Part shown: piece after piece, positions 44,994 to 54,542 of the stretch | Numbering within the stretch: position 1 is the stretch's first letter | How the letters are laid out: each line of letters opens with the position of its first letter | From: Acinetobacter sp. C26M | GTDB taxonomy: Bacteria; Pseudomonadota; Gammaproteobacteria; Pseudomonadales; Moraxellaceae | Reading direction: 5' to 3' | Length of the DNA stretch: 64,000 nt | NCBI RefSeq assembly: GCF_023702675.1 | Contig: NZ_CP098478.1 | Location: forward strand, 2,914,001 to 2,978,000 | Notes under the pieces: generated by a model | What the model was told of the DNA's origin: nothing | Databases searched by the model: none | Seen by the model: only the letters and a program-made list of their open reading frames with translations | Position numbers and translations under genes: made by a program

Positions 44994-47174
44994 ATGAGTT
45001 CATCGCCTCTGTTTAAACGCACCCCACTCTTTTTAGCTATCTCAACATTAGTCAGTATCAGCTCTTATAGTTATGCACTTGATGAGGGATCGCAACAACT
45101 GCCAACCATCAAAGTCCAAGCAACTCAGGACAGCGACACCAGCGAGAAAACCAAAGCATACAGTATTAAAAATAGCTCAAGCGCAACCAAACTGAATATT
45201 GAAGCCAAAGAAATTCCGCAAACCGTTAATGTAGTAACACGTCAGCAAATTGAAGATTTCGGTCTGACCAGTTCTAGAGATGTACTCAACAATACACCAG
45301 GTGTGACCGTTAACTCACTTGAAACTGAACGCTCAGTGTATATGGCACGTGGTTTTGAAATCTCAAACATTCTGGTTGACGGTGTAGGCTTCCCTTCTGG
45401 TGGCTGGAATTATAATGATACCAATCCAGATAGCTATTTCTACGATCGTATTGAAGTGATTAAGGGTGCAGATGCACTAACCAATGCATTTGGCGATCCA
45501 AGCGCAACCATTAACTACATCCGTAAACGCCCAACTAAAGAGTTCCAAGCCAATGCAGGTCTAAGTTATGGTTCATGGGATACGCAACGCTATGAAGCAG
45601 ATGCCTCAGGCAGCCTCGTATCAGATGGCAGTGTTCGCGGTCGTGTTTCTGGTTTTCAGCAAACAGGTGATTCGCACTTAGATCACTACACTTCTGAGAA
45701 AAATGGGATTGCAGCTGCCTTAGAAGCAGACCTTACTAATAGTACATTGCTTACCATTGGTGCGAGTCAGGAGAAAAACAAACCGAATGCCAATAACTGG
45801 GGTGCTTTACCTCTTATGGATTCTTCAGGTAAACAAATCAGTTATGATCGCTCTTATAATCCAAACCCAGACTGGACCTATTGGGACAATACTTCTCGAA
45901 ATGCATTTTTTGAGCTCAAACAGAAACTTTCTGAGAATTGGTCAGCCAACCTAAACTACAACTACAATGAAAAGAATCGCGACAGCCGACTGTTATACTA
46001 TTATGGTTATCCAATGGCTAATGGCGCTGATATCGATTTTACCGCTAAAGGCTTTAGTGAAAAAAATAAACAACACAGTGTTGACCTCAACCTAAATGGA
46101 AAGTTTGAATTATTCGGTCAACAACATGAAGCGATTGTTGGTTACAGCTTCACGCAGAGCAAACAAAATGACGCTCAAACTGTGGGCGACATCCAAGACA
46201 GTAATGTTGGAATATGTGTTCGTGGCACAGGCGACAATGAATACAAAGCCCAATGTACTACTAATTGGGCAAGCTGGACCCCAAATAGTGTGATCTGGGG
46301 TCCATTCACAAAAACAGCAGATTATACTCAACGTAATCAATCTGTTTATGCAGCAACCCGCCTACACTTCAATGATGATTTAAAATTAACCCTAGGTGCA
46401 AACTACGTCCAAGCCAAGAGTGAAGGTACGAGTTACGGCGACCCAATGAATTATAACGAGAGCAAAGTATCGCCATATGCGGGTATTACCTATAACTTCA
46501 CCCCTGAATATACGGGTTATATGAGTTATACCTCGATTTTCCGCCCACAAACCTCAGTTGACAAAGCAACGGGCAAAGTTGCAGATCCAATTGAAGGTAA
46601 AAGCTATGAAGTTGGGTTTAAGAGTTCTTGGCTAGACAACAAACTTACTGGAACACTGGCTGTGTTTAGAACTGAGGAAAATAGCTACCCGCTTCGCTCA
46701 ACTGACAACCCTTCTCTCGATCGTAGAGTTGAAATTAGTGATCTTCGCTCACAAGGTGTAGAAGTTGGTCTGGCGGGACAACTCACCGATCAAGTCAATG
46801 TTTCTCTTGGCTACACCCAATTTAGCCTGCAAGACCTAAAGAATGGCGGTGCTGCAAGAACTTATAACCCAACGCAAAGCTTCAATCTTCTAACAACTTA
46901 TTCCCCTGCTCAGCTACCAAAACTGAAAGTTGGAGCAGGTGTGAAATGGCAAAGTAAAATCACCCGCTTTGACCCAAGCTATAGCACTTATCTCAAACAA
47001 AGTGATTATGCGCTGCTTAACTTGATGGCAAGCTATGACATTAGTCCAAATCTCAGTATTCAGGCCAATGCCAATAACGTAACTGATAAAAAATACTTAA
47101 ACAGCTTTACTGATGGACAAGCCTTCTACGGAGCACCTGCAAATTACACCGTTGCATTCCGCTTCAAGTACTAA
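44994..47174 (+). CDS. TonB-dependent siderophore receptor (FhuE-like)
   Basis: Outer-membrane receptor, about 726 residues. I use ATG 44994; ATG 44982 adds four residues and neither has a good Shine-Dalgarno. Signal peptide ends in SYSYA (~29). Plug blocks: EIPQTVNVVTRQQIEDFGL, NNTPGVTVNSLE, VYMARGFEISNILVDGVG, FYDRIEVIKGADALTNAFGDPSATINYIRKRPT. These resemble FhuE/FpvA-type hydroxamate and mixed-siderophore receptors. The barrel ends VAFRFKY with aromatic terminus. Stand-alone, with a strong terminator after it. The upstream region has only a weak Fur-box-like match. Ligand unproven. Confidence 0.9.
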   Translation: MSSSPLFKRTPLFLAISTLVSISSYSYALDEGSQQLPTIKVQATQDSDTSEKTKAYSIKNSSSATKLNIEAKEIPQTVNVVTRQQIEDFGLTSSRDVLNNTPGVTVNSLETERSVYMARGFEISNILVDGVGFPSGGWNYNDTNPDSYFYDRIEVIKGADALTNAFGDPSATINYIRKRPTKEFQANAGLSYGSWDTQRYEADASGSLVSDGSVRGRVSGFQQTGDSHLDHYTSEKNGIAAALEADLTNSTLLTIGASQEKNKPNANNWGALPLMDSSGKQISYDRSYNPNPDWTYWDNTSRNAFFELKQKLSENWSANLNYNYNEKNRDSRLLYYYGYPMANGADIDFTAKGFSEKNKQHSVDLNLNGKFELFGQQHEAIVGYSFTQSKQNDAQTVGDIQDSNVGICVRGTGDNEYKAQCTTNWASWTPNSVIWGPFTKTADYTQRNQSVYAATRLHFNDDLKLTLGANYVQAKSEGTSYGDPMNYNESKVSPYAGITYNFTPEYTGYMSYTSIFRPQTSVDKATGKVADPIEGKSYEVGFKSSWLDNKLTGTLAVFRTEENSYPLRSTDNPSLDRRVEISDLRSQGVEVGLAGQLTDQVNVSLGYTQFSLQDLKNGGAARTYNPTQSFNLLTTYSPAQLPKLKVGAGVKWQSKITRFDPSYSTYLKQSDYALLNLMASYDISPNLSIQANANNVTDKKYLNSFTDGQAFYGAPANYTVAFRFKY

Positions 47175-47182
47175 TTAAGACC

Positions 47183-47219
47183 AATAAAAAAGCCCCTTAT
47201 TCAAAGGGGCTTTTTTATT
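47183..47219. terminator. Bidirectional terminator between TonB receptor and glpD
   Basis: Sixteen-base stem AATAAAAAAGCCCCTT and complement with a five-base loop; T-runs on both strands separate the convergent genes. Confidence 0.95.
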
Positions 47220-47227
47220 AGGAATTT

Positions 47228-48748
47228 TTAAGCAGCAACCGTGCTATTTGGTTTATTTGCTAAATACACATCTAAGCTTTCGATTTCGCTTGGCGCAAAG
47301 TTGAGACCCAATTTTGAACGTCTCCACAAAATATCTTGGCTAGTCGTTACCCACTCAAAGCGACATAAATAATCCACTTCTTTCGCATACAAGCCTTGAC
47401 CAAAATGCTGACCTAACTGCTCAACCGAAGTTGCTTCACCCAAGATATTCCAGATACGTGAACCATAAGCAGATGCCCAACGTTTTGCCAAAGCCTCAGA
47501 TGCATCGGTGACTTGTGCACGAATCTCTTTCGCCAACTGTTCAGCTGATGCCATATTTTCACCACCAGGCAAAGCTTCTGTCGCTGTCCAACTGCCCTTC
47601 ATTTCTGGGAAAAATGCTTTGAGCTGCTGCATTGCAGATTCTGCCAACTTACGATAAGTCGTTAACTTACCACCAAAGACTGAAAGTAACGGTGCCTGAT
47701 CTTCCGCTTCTTGCGATAAAGCCAAAGTATAGTCACGGGTAATGGCAGATGGATTATCCGATTCATCGTCACATAATGGACGTACACCCGCAAAAGTAGA
47801 AATAATATCGGCTTGGGTTAACTGATTTTTGAAGTGCGCATTGCTTACCTCAATCAAGTAATCAATTTCTTCTTGGGTGATTTTTACTTGTGCAGGATCA
47901 CCTTGATACTCACGATCCGTGGTTCCAATCATGGTGTATTGGTCTAAGTATGGAATCGCGAACACAATACGACGATCATCATTCTGCATGATAAATGCTT
48001 TGTCGCCTTCATAAAGCTTCGGCACAATGATATGGCTACCTTGAATCAAACGAATGCCATATGGTGATTTAAGCTGTAAATCTTGCTTAATGAATTGTGC
48101 AACCCAAGGGCCAGCAGCATTCACTAAAGCCTTAGCTTTGATCTGGAATTGACCTTGTGCATTTTCCAAATCAACGATCCAGTATTGCCCTTCACGTTGT
48201 GCAGATAGGCAACGGGTACGCGTCACAATGTCTGCACCCTTTTCACGTGCATGCATGGCATTCAACACGACCAAACGAGAGTCATCTACCGCGCAGTCTG
48301 AATATTCAAAACCGCGAGTAATCGCAGCGTTTAATGGGCTGTCTTCTTTAAAATAAACGTTGTTCGAACCCAATAACTTTTCACGTTTACCCAAGTGATC
48401 GTAAAAGAACAAACCTGTACGAATCAACCACGCTGGGCGTAAGTGTGGACGATGCGGCATGATAAAGCGCATAGGACGGATAATGTGTGGTGCTTTTGCC
48501 AACAATACTTCACGCTCAGCCAGCGCTTCACGGACTAAGCGAAACTCTTTGTGTTCAAGGTAACGTAAACCACCATGGATTAACTTACTACTTGCAGAAG
48601 AGGTATGGCTAGCCAAATCATCTTTTTCACAGAGGAATACAGATAAACCACGACCTGAAGCATCCGCTGCAATACCAACACCGTTGATACCGCCACCAAT
48701 CACAGCAAGGTCATAAATTTTTTCATTTGACTGAGGAGAAGTTTGCAT
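47228..48748 (-). CDS. glpD: Aerobic glycerol-3-phosphate dehydrogenase
   Basis: Membrane-associated FAD enzyme that oxidises glycerol-3-phosphate to dihydroxyacetone phosphate and feeds electrons to quinone. 506 residues. N-terminal FAD-binding LAVIGGGINGVGIAADASGRGL, then SSKLIHGGLRYLE, VNAAGPWVAQ, IGTTDREYQGDP, and FGGKLTTYRKLAE. AGGAG lies upstream of the ATG. A near-consensus GlpR operator sits 22-41 bases before the start, giving glpD its own regulation. Confidence 0.97.
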   Translation of the reverse strand: MQTSPQSNEKIYDLAVIGGGINGVGIAADASGRGLSVFLCEKDDLASHTSSASSKLIHGGLRYLEHKEFRLVREALAEREVLLAKAPHIIRPMRFIMPHRPHLRPAWLIRTGLFFYDHLGKREKLLGSNNVYFKEDSPLNAAITRGFEYSDCAVDDSRLVVLNAMHAREKGADIVTRTRCLSAQREGQYWIVDLENAQGQFQIKAKALVNAAGPWVAQFIKQDLQLKSPYGIRLIQGSHIIVPKLYEGDKAFIMQNDDRRIVFAIPYLDQYTMIGTTDREYQGDPAQVKITQEEIDYLIEVSNAHFKNQLTQADIISTFAGVRPLCDDESDNPSAITRDYTLALSQEAEDQAPLLSVFGGKLTTYRKLAESAMQQLKAFFPEMKGSWTATEALPGGENMASAEQLAKEIRAQVTDASEALAKRWASAYGSRIWNILGEATSVEQLGQHFGQGLYAKEVDYLCRFEWVTTSQDILWRRSKLGLNFAPSEIESLDVYLANKPNSTVAA

Positions 48749-48769
48749 AAATCACCGCAAATATTCATT

Positions 48770-48789
48770 ATTGTTCAATAACGAACATT
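48770..48789 (-). promoter_or_regulatory. Predicted GlpR operator of glpD
   Basis: ATTGTTCAATAACGAACATT matches the E. coli GlpR consensus WATGTTCGWTAWCGAACATW at 18 of 20 positions; inverted arms TGTTC/GAACA. Confidence 0.85.
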
Positions 48790-48957
48790 TAAACACGTGA
48801 AATGAAAATAAACAACAAAAAACAGTCAAAAAAATGCCAATTTATAGACATTTTTAGATAAATGGTAAAAATTGAAAATGTATATATTTAAAAAAGGATC
48901 GACTGGCAATATCAAGACTGCTCAACGTTATAGCATTATTCTTATTGAAATATTCTT

Positions 48958-48972
48958 GAGCCAAAAGGGCTC
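48958..48972 (-). terminator. Hairpin after glpR
   Basis: GAGCC / GGCTC with an AAAAG loop, about 37 bases after the glpR stop, nested in a larger CTTGAG / CTCAAG repeat. Probable weak terminator. Confidence 0.55.
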
Positions 48973-49009
48973 AGCTCAAGAAAAGTAACAATTTTTCGGA
49001 AATGAAGAT

Positions 49010-49774
49010 TTACTTGGCAACAATCAGCCCAACATCCAAATCGCGAATGGTTTTCATAAACTCATCATTCGGCTGTTGATCGGTAAAAATACAGTCGACT
49101 TGCTTCAGTGAACCTAAACGGATCATCGCATTACGACCAAACTTACTGCTATCCGCGGCAAGGAAAACTTGGCGAGCACTTGAAACAATCTCTTGAGATA
49201 CGCACACTTCTTGGAAGTCGAAATCCAACAAAGTACCATCTTCTTCAATACCACTGATCCCCACCAATGCGTAATCTGCCTTAAACTGCTTGAAGAAATC
49301 CGCAGTCGCTTGACCAATCACTCCACCATCTGGACGCACACGCCCACTGGCAATCAGTACTTCAAAGTCTTCTTTGGTGCTGAGAATTTTGGCAACATTG
49401 AGATTATTGGTAATAATCCGCAAACCTGTATGGTTTAACAATGCATGTGCGATTGCTTCGGTTGTGGTTCCAATATTAATAAACAAAGAAGCATGATCAG
49501 GAACGGCTGCAGCAACTGCGGCTGCAATCATTCTCTTTTCTTCTAACATATAACCAACACGCATCGTATATTCAGTGTTTTCCACACTCGAATCATGCGC
49601 TGCACCACCGTGATAACGTCTCAACAAACCCTCATCCGCCAATTGATTAATATCCCGACGGATGGTTTGTGGAGTGACATCAAAATGCTGAGCAAGCTCT
49701 TCAATACTGATATAGCCACGCTCTCTCACTAGTTCGAGGGTTTTCTGTTGGCGTAGTATCAAGCTCATGCTCAT
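49010..49774 (-). CDS. glpR: DeoR-family repressor of the glp regulon
   Basis: 254-residue DeoR-type regulator. N-terminal helix-turn-helix [37 protein letters not shown], then a sugar-phosphate-binding domain ([52 protein letters not shown]). Glycerol-3-phosphate is the expected inducer. Located between glpK and glpD; the two predicted operators next to those genes support this identity. The start is either ATG 49774 or 49768; an AGGA element fits the second at nine bases. Confidence 0.93.
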   Translation of the reverse strand: MSMSLILRQQKTLELVRERGYISIEELAQHFDVTPQTIRRDINQLADEGLLRRYHGGAAHDSSVENTEYTMRVGYMLEEKRMIAAAVAAAVPDHASLFINIGTTTEAIAHALLNHTGLRIITNNLNVAKILSTKEDFEVLIASGRVRPDGGVIGQATADFFKQFKADYALVGISGIEEDGTLLDFDFQEVCVSQEIVSSARQVFLAADSSKFGRNAMIRLGSLKQVDCIFTDQQPNDEFMKTIRDLDVGLIVAK

Positions 49775-49819
49775 CCATCCTGTGTTGTTTTAGATCATAT
49801 TAAATGGGTCTATTTTAGC

Positions 49820-51355
<1,536 letters not shown>

Positions 51356-51380
51356 TTATGTATAGTGCAATAAATTAAAC

Positions 51381-51398
51381 GCCCGTTAAAAAACGGGC
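51381..51398 (-). promoter_or_regulatory. Leader hairpin upstream of glpK
   Basis: Perfect GCCCGTT / AACGGGC stem with AAAA loop between the predicted operator and glpK; on the minus strand it is followed by GTTTAATTTATT. Either an attenuator or an mRNA-stabilising stem. Confidence 0.55.
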
Positions 51399-51462
51399 TC
51401 AAATACTACAAAAAAGCAATGACTTCTGTATTAAATAAAAAACTTGGCAGATTATATGCAAA

Positions 51463-51482
51463 ATTGTTCGAAAACGAAAATT
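51463..51482 (-). promoter_or_regulatory. Predicted GlpR operator of glpK
   Basis: ATTGTTCGAAAACGAAAATT matches the GlpR consensus at 17 of 20 positions, about 130 bases before the glpK ATG. Confidence 0.75.
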
Positions 51483-51595
51483 CTTTCTTTATATTTGAAG
51501 CTAAAAAACGATGAATAGCCTGTGTTTTAAAGATTCCTCACAATAAAAAACTTATTTTATGCGATACTAAAACCAGAAATAACAGGATCATTGAT

Positions 51596-52018
51596 ATGAA
51601 AAAAACCAATTTATTGCTAATTATGAGCGGTGCTCTTATTCTTTCAGCCTGTCAAAGTAGTCCACATCAATACAATGGCACAACAGGCTATCAAATCGAA
51701 AATAAAACAGCCACCTCTGCAACCGTTGCCTATACTTTAGCTGCGCGTAGCAATAGAGATCTAGATGAGAAGAAATTACAACACGCATGCAAGCAAATTT
51801 TAGGTGTAGACAAGACCTATAAACTCGCAGTGCTGAGCGTCAATGAGATCGCCAATCCAGCGCAACAAGAACAATATGGGGTAAAAATCGGTAATAGCCG
51901 TGCAACATTTGGTTTATCTAATTCCCCAGATTTAAATAATAGTGAAGGCTACGCAACCCGTCAGGCACTTGAAACTCGCCCAAGTACACTTAAAGTTGTT
52001 CGTTATACCTGTTCTTAA
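51596..52018 (+). CDS. Hypothetical lipoprotein
   Basis: 140 residues with a clear lipoprotein signal (MKKTNLLLIMSGALILSAC, Cys19). The mature part is polar with two more cysteines (HACKQ and the terminal YTCS), which could form a disulphide. No domain recognised. AGGA precedes the ATG. Single gene with its own hairpin terminator, convergent with a small acetyltransferase gene. Function unknown. Confidence 0.75.
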   Translation: MKKTNLLLIMSGALILSACQSSPHQYNGTTGYQIENKTATSATVAYTLAARSNRDLDEKKLQHACKQILGVDKTYKLAVLSVNEIANPAQQEQYGVKIGNSRATFGLSNSPDLNNSEGYATRQALETRPSTLKVVRYTCS

Positions 52019-52045
52019 GTTCTTTACTTAATTAATGAAAGAAAA

Positions 52046-52076
52046 TGGATGTATTCCATCATTTAGAATACATCCA
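52046..52076. terminator. Hairpin between convergent genes
   Basis: Eleven-base stem TGGATGTATTC and complement with a nine-base loop, followed by a T-rich stretch on the plus strand. Confidence 0.8.
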
Positions 52077-52083
52077 ACTCATC

Positions 52084-52368
52084 TTATTCTTTTAACACAT
52101 CACGAATCGATGAGTCCTTATCAAAAACAGATTTTGAAAAAGGACATAATGGAATTACCTTCACTTGGCGTTCACGGACAAATACAATCAGTTCATCCAG
52201 CAGCTTGCGTCCTACGCCTTGACCACGAAATGCTTCATTGACATCGGTATGGTCAATAATCAGCATACTATCCCCCGCCCATGTATACGCCATTTCACCT
52301 GCAAGTACTTCACCTTCGAAAAGCTTAAATGCACCGTGTTTGCCATCATCAACTTGCTGAATACCCAT
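52084..52368 (-). CDS. Small GNAT-like N-acetyltransferase (YjdJ-type)
   Basis: 94 residues, the minimal GNAT domain of the Gcn5-like NAT family. It has AGEMAYTWAGDSMLIIDHTDVNEAFRGQGVGRKLLDELI (acetyl-CoA-binding RGQGVG) and KVIPLCPFSKSVF, where the Cys in the LCPF segment is conserved in this subfamily. Acceptor unknown. AAGGAAGG sits just upstream of the ATG. Confidence 0.88.
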   Translation of the reverse strand: MGIQQVDDGKHGAFKLFEGEVLAGEMAYTWAGDSMLIIDHTDVNEAFRGQGVGRKLLDELIVFVRERQVKVIPLCPFSKSVFDKDSSIRDVLKE

Positions 52369-52527
52369 ACACCTTCCTTTTTAGTCAAACATTCTTTTAG
52401 GAAATAGAATAAATAGCGATTAAAGGAGATCGCTTTATTTCATTTCAATGTTTTAGCATGAGCAGCAACACTGTTGTGTTGAGATTTGATAACCTCTACA
52501 CAACTAAGCGTTTGGGATCACGAATAT

Positions 52528-53196
52528 TTATTTGGTGCGGTAAAAGCTGACGTTTCTAAACTCTTTGGCTTCATCCAAATCTGGCCAAGTACTTGCACTA
52601 CGTTCATCAATTTTTAGATATTGAGGATGACTAAAGTTTTTGACTCGGCTATCAGCGACCCATACTTCAGGTGCAAACTTTAAGAACTCATCCAGAAAGA
52701 AACGATTAGATTGGTCATACAACACATCTGCTGCCAATAACACATCAACCTGATCGGACTGATACAAATCATCTAGATATTCAAGTTCAACATCATTCAA
52801 TAATGCATTTTCACGACAGGATGCGAGGCTGACAGGATCGATATCACAGCAAATGACACGCTTTGCTCCTGCCATTTTTGCTGCAATTGCAACTACGCCT
52901 GATCCAGCACCAAAATCTAGTACCACTTTATCTTTGACATGATGCGGCTCTGCCAACAGCCATTGTGCCATCGCTAAACCAGAGGCCCAACAAAAAATCC
53001 AATACGGCGTTTCATTCCAAATCCGTCGAATCACGTCATCATCTAAACGGTCTGTTGGAAATACAGGTGGTATGAGCCATAACGAAATTGGCGTTTCGGG
53101 AAGTTGTTGTGCTAATAAATCAGTATTAGGAATAACTTGATGCAGAGCCTGCAACAAATGTTCAGGTGCTTTGGCAAATTGGAATGTACAACTCAT
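52528..53196 (-). CDS. SAM-dependent methyltransferase, ETFB lysine methyltransferase (METTL20)-like
   Basis: 222-residue class I methyltransferase. Motif I VVLDFGAGSGVVAIAA, acidic loop ICCDIDPVSL, and LLAADVLYD (post-II) fit. The segment TPYWIFCWASGLAMAQWLL before motif I resembles the PFWAFxWPGGQALARYLL block of METTL20/ETFBKMT, whose bacterial members methylate lysines of electron-transfer flavoprotein beta. PrmA-like ribosomal methyltransferases are the main alternative. No etf gene is in the window. Confidence 0.75.
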   Translation of the reverse strand: MSCTFQFAKAPEHLLQALHQVIPNTDLLAQQLPETPISLWLIPPVFPTDRLDDDVIRRIWNETPYWIFCWASGLAMAQWLLAEPHHVKDKVVLDFGAGSGVVAIAAKMAGAKRVICCDIDPVSLASCRENALLNDVELEYLDDLYQSDQVDVLLAADVLYDQSNRFFLDEFLKFAPEVWVADSRVKNFSHPQYLKIDERSASTWPDLDEAKEFRNVSFYRTK

Positions 53197-53212
53197 ATTT
53201 CTTTAATTCTTT

Positions 53213-53239
53213 AAAAAAGCCCCTCTATTCAGAGGGGCT
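53213..53239 (-). terminator. Terminator after folD
   Basis: Stem AGCCCCTCT / AGAGGGGCT with loop ATTC followed by T-run on the minus strand. Confidence 0.93.
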
Positions 53240-53245
53240 AAAATA

Positions 53246-54094
53246 TTAACCTAAAGCTTTTTCTGCGGCTTCTACCGTTTGGCGAATCAAAGTCGTAATC
53301 GTCATCGGCCCTACACCACCAGGAACTGGGGTATAAGCAGAAGCGATTTCTTCGATACCGACCAATTGGATATCACCAACACCACCACCATCACGTGGAT
53401 GGAAACCCGCATCAACTACAACAGCACCTTGTTTGATCCAGTCTTTTTGAATCAATTCAGCTTTACCGACTGCACCAACAATAATATCGGCTTGTTTTAC
53501 CAATTCTGGAAGATTTTGAGTACGAGAATGGCAAATCGTCACAGTTGCATTGGCTTGTAATAACATCATCGCCATTGGTTTACCCAAAATAGCAGAACGG
53601 CCCACGACAACCGCATGCTTACCAGCGATTTCAATTTTGTTTTCTTGCAAAATAGTCATGATGCCAGCAGGAGTTGCTGAACCATATGCCGCTTCGCCCA
53701 TTGCCATACGACCAAAACCTAAGCAAGTCACGCCATCAACGTCTTTCGCCAATGAAATCGCATCGAAACACGCTCTTTCATCAATCTGTTCAGGCACTGG
53801 ATGTTGCAACAAGATTCCGTGTACATCTGGATTAGCATTTAATTTTTCAATTTCAGCCAATAATTGTTCAGTTGTGGTTTCTTTTGGAAGTTCAACTTTT
53901 AATGAGTCCATGCCAACACGGCGGCAAGCATTGCCTTTCATACGCACATAAGTTGCAGATGCGCCATCATCACCAACCAAGATAGTTGCCAAGATTGGGG
54001 TACGCCCCGATTTTGCTTTTAATGCTTCTACACGTACCAACAAATCCGTTTCAATTTGTTTTGCTAATGCACGACCGTCTAAAACCAATGCCAC
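53246..54094 (-). CDS. folD: Bifunctional methylenetetrahydrofolate dehydrogenase/cyclohydrolase
   Basis: One-carbon metabolism enzyme converting 5,10-methylene-THF to 10-formyl-THF with NADP. 282 residues if translated from GTG 54094 ([13 protein letters not shown]), which has GGAG seven bases upstream and matches the family; the frame remains open for 58 more codons upstream, but those overlap the promoter region and look non-coding. Signatures: [15 protein letters not shown] (catalytic Lys), [44 protein letters not shown] and [10 protein letters not shown]. Confidence 0.96.
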   Translation of the reverse strand: MALVLDGRALAKQIETDLLVRVEALKAKSGRTPILATILVGDDGASATYVRMKGNACRRVGMDSLKVELPKETTTEQLLAEIEKLNANPDVHGILLQHPVPEQIDERACFDAISLAKDVDGVTCLGFGRMAMGEAAYGSATPAGIMTILQENKIEIAGKHAVVVGRSAILGKPMAMMLLQANATVTICHSRTQNLPELVKQADIIVGAVGKAELIQKDWIKQGAVVVDAGFHPRDGGGVGDIQLVGIEEIASAYTPVPGGVGPMTITTLIRQTVEAAEKALG

Positions 54095-54246
54095 AGCGCA
54101 TCTCCAAAGTGGGTATGAATCAATTGCGTAAATAATACATGATAATTTGAGCAATATTCTTTTAGATGTTGTTTTTATGTGCATATTCGCTATAAACACT
54201 ATTGTTTTTTTTTTAAAGATTGCTAATATGTGCATCACCAAGAGAT

Positions 54247-54320
54247 GGCGGGGTGGCAGAGTGGTCATGCAGCGGACTGCAACTCCGTGTACGCCGGTTC
54301 GATTCCGACCTCCGCCTCCA
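54247..54320 (+). tRNA. tRNA-Cys (GCA)
   Basis: 74 bases including CCA. Acceptor GGCGGGG/CTCCGCC (one G-U), anticodon arm GCGGA-CTGCAAC-TCCGT with anticodon GCA, T-loop GGTTCGATTCC. Confidence 0.95.
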
Positions 54321-54328
54321 TTGGTAAA

Positions 54329-54414
54329 GCCCGAGTGGTGAAATCGGTAGACACAGGGGATTTAAAATCCCCCGCCCACAAAGCGTGCCAGTTCGAGTCT
54401 GGCCTCGGGCACCA
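54329..54414 (+). tRNA. tRNA-Leu (UAA), copy 1
   Basis: 86 bases including CCA. Acceptor GCCCGAG/CTCGGGC, class II long variable arm, anticodon TAA within GATTTAAAATC, T-loop GTTCGAGTC. Only eight bases after tRNA-Cys, so cotranscribed. Confidence 0.95.
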
Positions 54415-54449
54415 TCTTTCAGCTACTGAAATATGGTGCAAGTAAAAAT

Positions 54450-54470
54450 CCAGCGTAAGCTGGTTTTTTT
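54450..54470 (+). terminator. Terminator of the tRNA-Cys/tRNA-Leu operon
   Basis: CCAGC-GTAA-GCTGG then seven T. Preceded by another hairpin that begins with the tRNA's own terminal CACCA (54410-54438). Confidence 0.9.
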
Positions 54471-54496
54471 ATGTCTAAAATTTAAGAGCAGATCAT

Positions 54497-54522
54497 AAAA
54501 AAGCCAAGTTCATTGACTTGGC
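54497..54522 (-). terminator. Terminator after phoD
   Basis: Minus-strand GCCAAGT / ACTTGGC with six-base loop followed by TTTTTT, about 20 bases after the phoD stop. Confidence 0.88.
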
Positions 54523-54542
54523 CTCCCTACCACTTTTGAAAC

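Larger units (their letters stand above)
54329..54480 (+). repeat. Direct repeat unit A (tRNA-Leu plus 3' hairpins)
   Basis: The tRNA and about 70 following bases (hairpin starting CACCAT, then the CCAGC/GCTGG terminator and ATGYCTAAAATTTAAG) recur at 56517-56668 with a few differences. The tRNA parts are identical; the downstream parts have diverged. Confidence 0.85.

Noticed and set aside
54095..54268. N-terminal extension of FolD
   Set aside because: The frame is open but lacks a good ribosome site, and GTG 54094 with GGAG matches the family start.
54147..54445. ORFs reading through tRNA-Cys and tRNA-Leu
   Set aside because: They exist only because the tRNA sequences lack stops in those frames; the tRNA folds explain the sequence.
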